A DNA stretch of 64,000 nucleotides from Metaphire vulgaris (Eukaryota > Annelida > Clitellata > Crassiclitellata > Megascolecidae). The DNA lies in contig CM030851.1 in NCBI GenBank assembly GCA_018105865.1, positions 10,221,328-10,285,327 on the forward strand, in the 5' to 3' direction. A model generated the notes under the pieces. The model made no database searches. It was given only the letters and a program-made list of their open reading frames with translations, and was not told where the DNA came from. Shown here in pieces: positions 11,981 through 23,137 of the stretch (positions are counted from its first letter, which is position 1; every line of letters begins with the position of its first letter). Both the position numbers and the translations under genes were made by a program.

Positions 11981-12097
11981 GCAGCATTGTCATTAGTGCA
12001 CTAATCTTTTATACTGCTTTGGATTAACAGGTTGATATATCATTTCTTTAACAAAATTACTGTTCTCGGGACAGATTTCTTTGTTTTACTTTGCTCC

Positions 12098-12258
12098 GAG
12101 GGCCGGACAAAACATGTTGGCGGACCGGATGCGACCCTCGAGCGGGTTGTGCGATTCTGCAGTATACGCTATGCCTTACCCGGGACGGTGGGCAACTGGA
12201 CCGCCCACATTGTGCTTGCCCCGGGTGGGCCTCATGCTTTGTAAGTCCGGTCCTGGCA
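12098..12258. mobile_element. Possible inverted-repeat element
   Basis: GAGGGCCGGACAAAAC near 12098 and GTAAGTCCGGTCCTGG near 12240 form a 10-bp imperfect inverted pair around GC-rich DNA. No target duplication was seen, so this may be an old MITE or chance. Confidence 0.3.
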
Positions 12259-12259
12259 C

Positions 12260-13380
12260 CAGTTCTTATACTCAAAGGTATCGATCAAATCCGAACCGCA
12301 AAAAAGACCAGGTAAATTCCAGAGTTTAGTCAGATTGGGAAGTGAAGAAGCAGTGAGACAGACTATGAAAAAGAAACAAAAATAGAAGTGATTAGATTTA
12401 ACTCTAGAGTTTATAGTACTGAAGTATTCTTACAATGTATCGGTACTGTATGCTCATTCCGTTGGCTCCGACAGTCCTTCGGCCCATAGGCCTGGGCCTA
12501 AACAACTTCATTCGCAAACGACAGAGACAAACATCACAAAAGTAATACTGAAGACTGAAGTAAAACCCAATAAACACATTCAACTAACATAAACACTCAA
12601 TACAACATATCCATGACTTCGGACCTCAAACACACATTTACTATAGCCTACAATCAGAGAAAACAGCGCTTTCTTCTTAAAACTTCAGTAAAAAGGCTTG
12701 ATATTTCACCGTCTTGTATTTCACCAACATTTTGTGCACTCGATTGTAAACCAACCATTTGAATCAGTGGCTTATGCACTCCCCTATTGATTGTATCTTT
12801 TAATGCTACAATAAACGTTAGCTATTTTACAAACACCCTGCTGAATTAGTCTATCTAAAGGCTTTAGTGTGCTTTTGTTAGAATACGTTGCTTCAGTAAT
12901 AAAAATCAAATGATAATAACGCACTTTATATAGCACCATTTAAAACGCTCTGAAGGTATCAGCCGATGGCACTTCAAACTCATCATCAAGAGATCCGGTC
13001 ATTCCAGGAAGCAGTCAAGTACCATAGAAGATCATATATAGGTAGACAATAGGATTTAACTAGATTAAACACATATCAGTTCTGAGTACGCTGATTTATA
13101 GAATGATTGGGGCCTATATAATATGTTGCTGAAATTTTATTAGAATTTCAACTTAACTTCCGGAATGGAGGTTCTGAAATAACGTTTTGACTTCAGCACA
13201 ACGCACAAATATCTAATCTCCTGTAGGCCTACATATGGCAAAGCAGCACCATAATTATCCAATATCATAGGGAATAGGCGCACACAGACATGCGTGTCGT
13301 TTTCCAACTCGCATAGCCATCGATTTCTTAGTGTTAAATCAAATCTAAGATCCAGATGATAAAACTCAGCAGTACAAAGG
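12260..13380. other. Intergenic, no gene seen
   Basis: Only the LINE tail at 12905-13015 was recognised. The frames are short and shifted. Confidence 0.5.
12905..13015 (-). mobile_element. LINE/SINE 3' tail fragment
   Basis: The reverse strand reads a GGTGCTATATAAAGTGCGTT junction followed by ATTATC, the same tail motif as the fragments at 29700, 30295 and 41860. CAGCCGATGGCACTTC matches the 32230 fragment. Confidence 0.5.
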
Positions 13381-13382
13381 TT

Positions 13383-13500
13383 CGGTGGCGGCTCCAGGAT
13401 TTGGCAAGTGTGGGGCCGTTGGGGTGGCAACTTCTAATCAGGGGCCAGGCACTCAATGGCGAGGGGAGCACGGGCCTACTTGTGGAGGTGTGGAGGGGGG
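13383..13500. mobile_element. hAT-like MITE remnant, CAGTGGCGGCTCC family
   Basis: GGTGGCGGCTCCAGGATTTG, then GGGGCCGTTGGGGTGGCAACT and CTCAATGGCGAGGGGAGCA match the 63257 copy. The terminal bases have decayed and no target duplication was found. Confidence 0.6.
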
Positions 13501-14275
13501 CAATTGACTTGGTTGGAGAGGAAGAGACATAGTTCAACGCATTTGTGTGTCAGTGCCGACATTTTGGGGGTGAATTATGAGTTGTTTTTTGGTAGTGGGG
13601 GAGGAGGGGGAAATCTCCCCTAACAGGCCTGGATAAAACACTGCCCGTGGTGTTCCTCTCCATGGACTATGGAGTGTGTGATGATGATGTGCGCATATTG
13701 CTCTTTGGGATCTCGGGGCTTAGGTAACCAGAGGCGCTTCCAGGAATTCAGTTTGGAGGGGTAGGCTACTTAATTTCATATTCTGCATTGCCCCCACCCA
13801 GCGGCTGACAGAGAACCCTTGCAGCGAACATTGCTCATCTAGAATACCAATCTAAAAATGATATCAAAAAACACCCCAAATTACAAATTCCCCTGTTAAT
13901 TTGCTTGTGTTGTAGACTTAGTATTATATTCAGCTTTTCATCCTTTGTGTTAGGCATAGTTATTTTTGATTACTTCACGGTCAGTACTATTTTGAATCAA
14001 TATCAGTCTCCATGGACTTGAGTTCAGATTATGATAGCAAAATATTGCCCTTGGGGTTTACCCCAGGCTTAGGTAATCAGCGGCGCATCCAAATTCAGTT
14101 TGGAAGCCCCTGCCCCACCCCTTCCATACGGAATCATTGATGCATGGTGTTAAAATTATCGAAATAAAAGACGACCGCTTATATATTCGTGCCTTTATCA
14201 GTTTTTCGTCACGATGAGAAATTATCAAATGCAATCTTTTGGGGGTAGGTTGGGGAGGGCACATACCCCCGTGCC

Positions 14276-14413
14276 CAGTGTTTATTCTAGACCTTCTCTC
14301 TGGGGAGAATTCCTCCCCCATTTTGACATTTTGGCAAGTAGTATGACCTCCCCAATGTCTGTTCCCCGAAATGTTAAACTCCCCCCATGTCTAGGTGACT
14401 AGAATAAACACTG
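14276..14413. mobile_element. hAT-like MITE, CAGTGTTTATTCTAG family
   Basis: Ends CAGTGTTTATTCTAGACC and GACTAGAATAAACACTG. Flanks CCCGTGCC and TCTGTGCC agree at 6 of 8 positions. Same family as 57818. Confidence 0.78.
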
Positions 14414-14484
14414 TCTGTGCCCGCGTACATTCGCCCGTGAAGTTAGTAGACCTAATCTTATCACATTATCACATTGATGGTGCA

Positions 14485-14679
14485 CAGAGGCGTAGCGAGG
14501 GTATCCGGCGCCCGGGGTCAAGGTGTACTGTTGGCGCCCTCAACTACTGACGAGCAAAAAAGGTCGTCGCAATTACTTCTTCCTCTTATTTATTATTTAT
14601 CCAAAAACCCTATTTTGGCGCCCATCACCTCGGCGCCACGGGACATATGCCGCCCCCTGCACCCCTCGCTACGCCACTG
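14485..14679. mobile_element. hAT-like MITE, CAGTGGCGTAGC family
   Basis: Ends CAGAGGCGTAGCGAGGG and CCCTCGCTACGCCACTG, with target duplication ATGGTGCA/ATGGCGCA. Shares the CTGACGAGCAAAAAAGGTCG interior with the 9377 copy. Confidence 0.85.
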
Positions 14680-15642
14680 ATGGCGCAATAGGTCTTCGAT
14701 ACAGAAGGTGAGACCCACAACGGACTTACATAATCACATTCCGGATTGGATTCGATCACGCCGAGCAAACACAGGTCAGCGAACAATCCGAAGTCTACAG
14801 CAAGTAGCAATATTAAATTACTGGGGGCTGAAAATTTCGGTCTGATAGAGGGTCCAGCGGCCACTGATTGTAATTGAAAATCGAAGACTCTGTCGTCAGT
14901 AGCCTAGTTCCTGTATTCTTTCTCGGGTTCTTATCGGTTTTGTCCTCTGTGGCCTAATTTTAAAGCGTGGAAGAGAACTGCTTCTTGGGTGCCAACTCGC
15001 CATTCATCTATTCAGGGAAAGAATAGAAAGCACTACACTCGTTCACATTGACGTAAGAGACTATTTTCTCTTCTGCTAAAACGAGTGCAACTGTTTTAGC
15101 CTTTATAGGTCCACTATGCTCTTGTGTTGGCTTCCACGACACAACCAACTTGCAGTAGCCAAATGTTGAATGTTCCACTACTTAAAGTCCATCCACATAG
15201 TACGCACTGAGGGGGTTGGATTTAGTCGACTTCGCGTATGTACGGTGTGCAAACGGGAGGCGGCAGGTTGAAAATCTGAAATGGCAGTTGCACTGAACAA
15301 ACACTGCAATGTTAGACCTGGAAGCCAAATCAATATTTATCAGAATCACACATATTGATACGTAAAAAGAATTACATTCCTTGCAACAGTTGTGTGCGCA
15401 AGATTAAACTGCAACACAACGAAACTAAGTGAAATGAGTGTCATGATTAGGAAATTTATGCAATTAAAACGATAAACCTCAATAATGGCTATCCTAGGCC
15501 ACACGGTAGCAACGACTTAACTATTTTGCCATTTACTTCTATCACAAAGACGCTAACAGACGCTATGACATCTTAAAGAGGATTCTAGCAAATAATATTG
15601 AACTGAAAGCCAAAAATGACAATACAATTTTCCTCTTCGACT

Positions 15643-15835
15643 CAGGGATATTCCTAGGATTGTGAATTTTTTGGAGGGGGTGTTGACCTCAAATTAGGGG
15701 TGTCCGGAGCTAATTAGTATGCATTTTGTTTGCATACCATTGTTTGCATACCAAATTTTTTTGTTGTTGTTGGGGAGGGGTATCGACCTCAAATTTTTTT
15801 AGGGGTTGGGGTAAAAATATCCCTGGAGTCTTCGT
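15643..15835. mobile_element. hAT-like MITE, GGGATATTT family
   Basis: Same ends (CAGGGATATTCCTAGG and AAAAATATCCCTG) and the same interior (GAGCTAATTAGTATGCATTT) as 1761-1939. The target duplication is imperfect: TCTTCGAC on the left, TCTTCGTC three bases past the right end. Confidence 0.75.
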
Positions 15836-16678
15836 CCAAGCAAAGCCAATATCCAGTTATTCCTTTCCAAAATCACAAAACATCTTCAAAAAGCATAACA
15901 TTTATAATATGTTAACTTCAAATTAATACAATTTAAAATCTATTCCAGCAAGGATGACAAAACAGTAGAGCATAATTGAATTGGTAAAATAGTCAACAAC
16001 TGATCCTACGGACATCAAATAATGAAACTAAAATGAACAGGAAAAGCAATAAAAAAATACATCTACTGATAAAATAAAAACTGTAATAGATCGATTGAAA
16101 TGTGAATTCCGAGCAGAATGCAAAAAATTTCAGGGCTCGAGGCTTAACCGACAGATTTTGAACTGACGCTGCCTTTGAAACACGAATGCATCGCTGCAGC
16201 AAAGTAGAAACCAACTGCTCGGTAACAACGGCCATCATCATGCTATAGTGCAATGGTACCATAAAAAGAATAATAGGTTGTCCCATATTAGCTCAAAGCT
16301 CATAAGACGACTAAACGGTCAGAACCTGTGCCAATTTTTCAAATTTTCACAGCATTGGGTGAATGAGGGTAACTGCTAGCCTTTCCTTCACCACCTTTCC
16401 CCCCATTAAGCAAAAATCCTGATGTACTCATTCACAGCTTAGTCAACTGAGTGAGTGAGCACCCGGGGGACACTATAGAAGGGGTCAAAACCAATCAGCA
16501 TAGGCACCGCTCTAAGAACTACAAATATTTTTGCCCATCCTTAAAAATACATAAATAAAAGCAAATTAGTTATTCATAGTTCCTTGGCATATAAATATGT
16601 TTAACTGCTACAATTCAGAGACTATAGAATTTACTATGACCTCATCCAATGCATTGCAAGAACACTATTTATTATTTG

Positions 16679-16702
16679 TAAGGTAAGGTAAGGTAAAGGT
16701 TA
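16679..16702. repeat. (AAGGT)n short array
   Basis: AAGGTAAGGTAAGGTAAAGG, four near-perfect pentamers. Confidence 0.7.
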
Positions 16703-16716
16703 TTATTTGATCTCGG

Positions 16717-16925
16717 TTACTGGCATAAACGCAGGTAAATAAAGGTTGCCAACTTTCTCTAGATAAATGTATCGACATGAACAAAAACTGGTCACCCATC
16801 CAAGTACATCCTTAAAACTTTGCTGTTCTTAAGCGCCAGGATTTGTACTGGCATAAATAATAAAGTGCCAAAGATAAATGTAAGACAACAAAAACTGAAT
16901 ATCCTTAAAACTTTGCTGTATTTAA
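16717..16925. repeat. Imperfect tandem duplication of about 130 bp
   Basis: TACTGGCATAAA, AGATAAATGTA, ACAAAAACTG and ATCCTTAAAACTTTGCTGT occur in the same order twice, starting near 16717 and 16847. The second copy has lost about 50 bp. Confidence 0.75.
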
Positions 16926-17738
16926 GAGGATGTTATAATAGCTACAATTTCAAATTCGTTAAAGAGTAAAACATCAAATACCCGTATTTATTAATAAATT
17001 CACAAATGAACAGTCTGTACATATGATAGTATGTACATATTATACTTCAAAATGTGTATATATATGTGTATATATGTATAAACACATTACTGTATCGATT
17101 AAATACGTTTGTGCGAATAGTTGTGCATTAATATATAATTCAATGCCAACCAAAGAAACATAACTACCTAACTACAATGCAGATATTGAAATGCATAAGT
17201 ATTTCATATTATTTTGCCGCATCTTCTCTTCAGATCACTCCCATTCTCACGAGTGAATTCCAGTACACATAATGAAATGCAATTCTGAGACTACCTATCT
17301 TCTACAGATATGTGCACAGCAGAAGTTGAAACATTCCACACATAAGACAGTATTTTTATGCATTTAATCTAATCCTAGCTCAAATTCAAGTGATCATTGC
17401 ATATATAGGGTTACATGCAGTTACTTACCGGTAAATGTTGTTTCAGTGGTATATGGAATATCTATAGCTGGTCTTCACATAAGATTTTGATGCAAAAAAA
17501 AAACAAACAAAATAAACCTCTGTATGGAAACTACAAAATTGCTGGCCGGTCAAATCTTCAGCAAACACAGGACATGTGATTCTACTTTTTCAATGACCAA
17601 CTGACATAAAAGTGCATAAATAAAATGGCACTATAGAAGTTCTTTATGAGTTATTTAATTAGTAAACTGTAACGTCATCTGTGACTTATTGTTCCTAATG
17701 AAGAGAATGTACTCATTAAAATTTCTAAATCTGCCAAC

Positions 17739-17905
17739 CAGGGCACAATTTGTAGGGGGAATGGGGATCCCCACTGCCCAACTGCATCCCCCTACTGCTA
17801 CCTCTCCCCACCACTACATCCCCCTCACTGCTACACTTCCCCAACAACTACATCCCCCAAGCTCGACATATCCCCCCACTGCTCCAGGTCACAAATCGCA
17901 CCCTG
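17739..17905. mobile_element. hAT-like MITE, C-rich interior
   Basis: Ends CAGGGCACAATTTGTAGG and CACAAATCGCACCCTG, with a perfect 8-bp target duplication CTGCCAAC. The interior is CCCC/ACTGCTAC-rich low complexity. Confidence 0.8.
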
Positions 17906-18348
17906 CTGCCAACATAACTGCTAATAATGACTCCAAACAGATCTCGGATTAACTCAGTGCAATTAAACTTAAGAGATTCAGCCCAACTCGGTGTCATAAG
18001 CAAAATAGTCACGTAAGATGTGAAGAATACTGATAAGTCAAGTGGTCTGCGATCGACATAAATTGCACAAAAATATGCTAAATTAACGCTAGAAATCGAC
18101 ACAATGGGTCTCTAACACCGAAGAGAGTCGTTTCTACTTCTAATCGTTTGCCGTCAAAACATCCGCCGAAAACACAAAACAAGAAACCATAGAGATCAAA
18201 TAAACGCAGACAAAGTTCACTGCATGACATGACGTCAAGCACAGAAAAATAACAGCCGAACAGTTTAAGCAAATAGAAACAAAAATAATTTCAAAACGAT
18301 GTTACGTCGTTAAAACATACCTAGTGGTTTATACATACAGCAAACATT

Positions 18349-18436
18349 TACCGTATATACTCGCATATAAGTCGACAAATTTATGCTCTAAAATTGGCTT
18401 AAAGCGCAGTCGACTTATCCACGAGTATATACGATA
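18349..18436. mobile_element. Tc1/mariner-like MITE
   Basis: TACCGTATATACTCGCATAT to ACGAGTATATACGATA, with GTCGAC inside both arms. TA at both ends fits mariner-type insertion. Confidence 0.7.
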
Positions 18437-18889
18437 CTTTTTCACAAATTCACCCTAATATCACCTCACAAAATATCCAGAGCATTAAAAACTTTGATTA
18501 TCTGTAAATCTACTAGCAATTATCTCAAAACATAATTACTAAAACAGATAAAGATCAGTAAATTGTAAACACTTGAAAGCATTATGCCAATAATACACAA
18601 TACCTAAACAAATAAAGAATGCGAAATCCAACAGAAACACTGAATAAAATAATATCGTCGTATATAAGCACATATATCTACTGTAATTTGAATATAAATT
18701 ACATACGTATATTTAAAATGTATTGACACATACACAAATAATTATCATCTGACATTTGATTCTTTACACAATACAGGATATTTACATAAATGATACAGTA
18801 TGAACAATCCTGTAGTCACAACATACGCCAAATACATTTGGAAAAGAATTTCGATTACCATATTTAAATATTTCACTTCACTAAGTGCT

Positions 18890-19140
18890 CAAATAATTTT
18901 TCACAGGATTTTTTCTCTCTTTAGTTTCGCTTTGATTTTTGACCCTAACTTCCTCTTCTTCCTCTTTCTTTCCTTCCTTTTGTTGTTCCCTATTGGGTTG
19001 GACGATGGGTCTGAATGAGTTCCTTCCACTTCTGTCTGTCTCTTGCTGAATTTTGGGTCGTTTGAATGAAGTTCATTTGCATTTCTTCTGCGTCCTCTTT
19101 TAAGGATTCTATCCATGCTTTTTTAACACTATCTCAAAAT
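18890..19140 (-). mobile_element. LINE C-terminal fragment
   Basis: The minus strand reads KKAWIESLKEDAEEM and ARDRQKWKELIQTHRP, the RDRxxW block that ends many LINE ORFs. A Lys/Arg/Glu-rich low-complexity stretch follows. It lies just downstream of CTNNAL1 and might be within its 3' UTR. Confidence 0.5.
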
Positions 19141-19514
19141 TAACGTAGTTCAGTTCCCCCAGGAAGGCCACACAGCCATGCCCGCGTCCAATATTTACAA
19201 CACTGCACTGACAATCGTCAAAATATAATATTAACAATACCAGCAGTTATATTTGCTGTGTCATCCTGTACTTTATATTTGTGAATAAATACAGATAGGA
19301 TATTATAATAGAATTTGAGTAAATGAAATGCCTCTTCTTCTGAACAAGCTGCAGTCTGCGCCTGGCACCAACCACCGATCCTCAACTAGAAAGATTCATT
19401 CCGACGAGATGCCAACAGCTCGTAGCATGTTGTACGTGGAAAGTCAGCGCAGTTAACGCAACAAGAATTTCAGTTGTGAATCGATCGTCAACTGTGTTGT
19501 CGCGGCCGGCCGGT

Positions 19515-19721
19515 TCAGAGCTGGTCGCGGGAACTCAGGTGCGACGCCGGCTTGCTGGTCAGCGACGAACTTCTGCGGAACGGCTCCGTCTGACCAGCGC
19601 CACTCCTGACCGACTCCTGGTCACCGGTGTCCACGACGGAAATGGCTTCCACTGCTGCCGAAGCAGAACCCGGCATTGGACACCACTTGGACACAATGTG
19701 GCCACGGTAGTTGATGTTGTA
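19515..19721 (-). CDS. CTNNAL1: CTNNAL1 exon 16 (stop codon)
   Basis: Encodes residues 705-772 plus TGA. The acceptor follows a long T run (TTTATCAG|TACAAC). The tail is rich in Ser and Arg and ends SSRDQL. It is longer than the vertebrate C-terminus and less conserved, so identity rests on position and frame. Confidence 0.82.
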   Translation of the reverse strand, partial: YNINYRGHIVSKWCPMPGSASAAVEAISVVDTGDQESVRSGAGQTEPFRRSSSLTSKPASHLSSRDQL

Positions 19722-19981
19722 CTGATAAAAAAAAAAACATCGGACAGGAATTTTGCACGTACGAAAGAAGAAAGAAAAAACACTTTACGCCATACGATCA
19801 TGATCAATGCGTGCACACATGCAAGTATCACACACGTTTTTGAATATTAATAGCTGGTCATTTAAAACATAACTAGGAAATTGGACAAACTCGCAAAAGA
19901 TAGATACGTAAAATCATCATTCATCAATGCACAATTCTACTCAGATTCTTAAAATAGACACTAATATAAAGAATGCATTAA

Positions 19982-20063
<82 letters not shown>

Positions 20064-21832
20064 GACACTAATATAAAGAATTATGGTAAGTTTAATTAAT
20101 CATGGGGCTACATACAAATATTTAACAGTCTGCAATCTTTGATCATCATGAATGCATATAAAACAATAATAAATGGCTTCAAGCAATAGAGTCAAGACAG
20201 CTTTTTCCAAGAATCCAAGACTTTCTTCTTACCTTTGTTGCACAAACAAAGCAAGTGGTAACAACTTTTGAGATTGCATTCATCAAGCTCTTTGTCTCTT
20301 GGATTACCTTGTCCACCTTCAAAACAGAATCACACAAACAACTCAACACCTAAAAGTTTTCAATATTACAAATACTGTAACATCACAAAAGAGTATTTTT
20401 TAAATTTTGCAACTGTGGAAATTTTGTTGAAACATTTCCCGACCTTATTAAATGTTGCTGCCTTCCCCACGGTTTGCGACTTTATCGTAAAGTTAAGCTG
20501 TTGGCAATACACCGGAAGGCGGTCCAAGAACGTTGTCAATTCTGTCTTGTGAACTCCACTTGGGACCTGCCACAAAACATGCAGTCTGTTAAAATCAAAA
20601 TACAAAATATAATCTTAAATTTTACATTGAAACAAAAATACACGGTTATTCCTAAAATCAAAATACAAAATATAATTTTAAAAATCAAGTGAAACAAAAA
20701 AATTATTCCTTAAATGCTAATCATGTGACAGACTGCAATGCTGGACTATTCAAAGTTTACACTAAGACCTTTTGAATCCAAGTCTTTAAGTTTCCAAATG
20801 TGGTCACATTTGAAATTACCACCTTCCTATTGTTCAGCATAAACAATACTCTATGAACAATGAACTTCATGAACAATGACCTCTACTACTGCACAAACAT
20901 CCAATTACTCGGTTGGTCTTCTTACCTGCAAAGCAAATTCTTTGACAGTCTTAAAGAGCTTTGCGCCCTCCTCCACAAAGTATTCCGCCTGTGTGAAAAG
21001 GTCCTGCGTTGTCTTGAGAGGACCCTCACCTCTCGTGAAGAGATAGATGGAGAAAGCCATGCTGGACATGTTCTTTGCTCTTCGAACAATCTCGTTCTCC
21101 GGTTCTTCCCACTTCTCCGCCTCCGCATCCATCTCAGAAGTTATCAGCTTCATCTCCAGACCAAGTTTGGCAATCTTAGCCTGTTCCTGAATTTTAAAAA
21201 AATCAGTTTAAAGTGAAGAATTGTGTGGAGCAAGTCAGGGGCAAACAACCTGCCCAAAGTTGCTAAGCAGTGACTAGGCTGCTAGGGTCAGATTCGAACT
21301 CGCTACCCTCTGGTCATGTGGCCGAATCCTACCACTACATACCTGCAAAAAACCTCTAACTTAAAAATTAAATCTACAAGGGAAACACATTCGAATTTCA
21401 CTTTTTAAGATGCATTTGTTTCCATTAACAATATACAATTAATTGAGCACTGAGCTTGGAATAAACCGAGCGACAACACGGTGCTCTGTAAATCAAATGA
21501 ATGCTGAAATAATGGACATATAATCCTTAACCCCTTTACTGGCCGTGACGCACATACGCCCATTTTACATTACATTACAAATAAATGGTAGGTGAAGGGT
21601 TAACTAAATAAAATGAATGCTGAAATAATGGAGGGCATGAAATCAATTATGATTAATCAAATGGTATATACAGGGTGGTGCAAAAAAACCAGACTATATT
21701 AAATGCAAACCTAAATGTGACTAGTCTGGTTTTTTGGCACCACCCTGTAGAAATGAAAATCATGATGGTGAAGTGCTCCATTTATTCAGTTATGTAACAG
21801 CAACAATTTTGAAGCAGACACAATTTTTAAGC

Positions 21833-21886
<54 letters not shown>

Positions 21887-23065
21887 TAAAAGTCATCTCA
21901 TAATGATAATGATGAAATGATACATCATTAACCCTTTCGCCACGTAAGGTCAATATTTCGGCTTCATGACCTATCAATTATACGGATTGCAGGGTCAAAG
22001 GGTTAACATCACCACAGAATGTCCATGCATTGTTCGATTATACGAGCATTAAGCATCCCTCTCACCTCTGTGCTCAGGTGAACCGGCTTCATTCCGCGCG
22101 TGGTAGCACCGTGTTTCTAAGACAGTACACAGAACTGATATCATAACGCACAAAAACTTACAACAAAAATCACCGGACAAGCAGTAGAAACAAACTCAAC
22201 GCAGCTAAGAAATCATTGCAAAGAGACACTTTCGCAACACATTGCATCTAAAAAAACAATATATTTTAAAGTCTTCATCACTCTGACTTGAAACTAGAAA
22301 GCCACAGAAACCTCCTAGGCAGGCAGCCTCAATCACGATTCTCAATTCAATAAACATAACACGTTACAATTTGGATCTCTGTCCGAGTTTCTCTCTTACA
22401 CACACACACACATAAACACACACACACAAACACACACACACACACCTGTCAGATAGCAAATACAAGCAGATGGAAAGGCAATTGATTTAAATGGTAGATA
22501 ACAAAAGAGCTTCTCATTAGCTTCTAAAGAGTTTTAAAGTTATAAAGTGTTGCTTTTTACGCCAAATCAGTTACACCAAATCAGTTACACCAAATCAGTT
22601 ACACAAAATCAGTGTCATGAAAAAGTGAAATTCAAAATTGCTCAATAAACAAAGACATCTTTTAAAGGAAAAAAACTCCACAATAATATCAATATAACAT
22701 ATCTGCAGAACTGACCATACAATAAAACATGTTTATTCAAAATAAAATAACTAACATCAATGCACTGGAAGTTCATGCAAAAAGAAAAACTGTCTAAGAG
22801 CGTTGGCTGCTTACTCCTGGTCGAGGTAATGACAGATACACCTGTCTGCTTGTCTTTCCTTGACAAATATCGTTGACGTCTTTTACGAGAACTGACAGGT
22901 CATTAATCTGTGTGACCCACGCATTGGCAAATACCTCAAAATTCTCGTTGGCAATTTTACTCACTGGGTAACTGGCAAGAGTTTTGGATGCCTGGATTAC
23001 CTGCAGATAAATTAAAAATACCTATATGTAATTTGATGAGATTAACTGCTCAAATAATCACTTTG

Positions 23066-23137
<72 letters not shown>

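Larger units (their letters stand above)
14690..17735. other. AT-rich intergenic, no gene seen
   Basis: Apart from the MITE at 15643, the AAGGT array and the 16.7-kb duplication, nothing recognisable was found. Confidence 0.5.

Noticed and set aside
12032..12329. Overlapping frames in all three plus frames
   Set aside because: G+C-rich patch with possible inverted-repeat ends. No family resemblance.
18901..19116. Lys/Arg-rich protein gene on the minus strand
   Set aside because: The frame is a shifted reading of a LINE C-terminal remnant containing the RDRxxW block.
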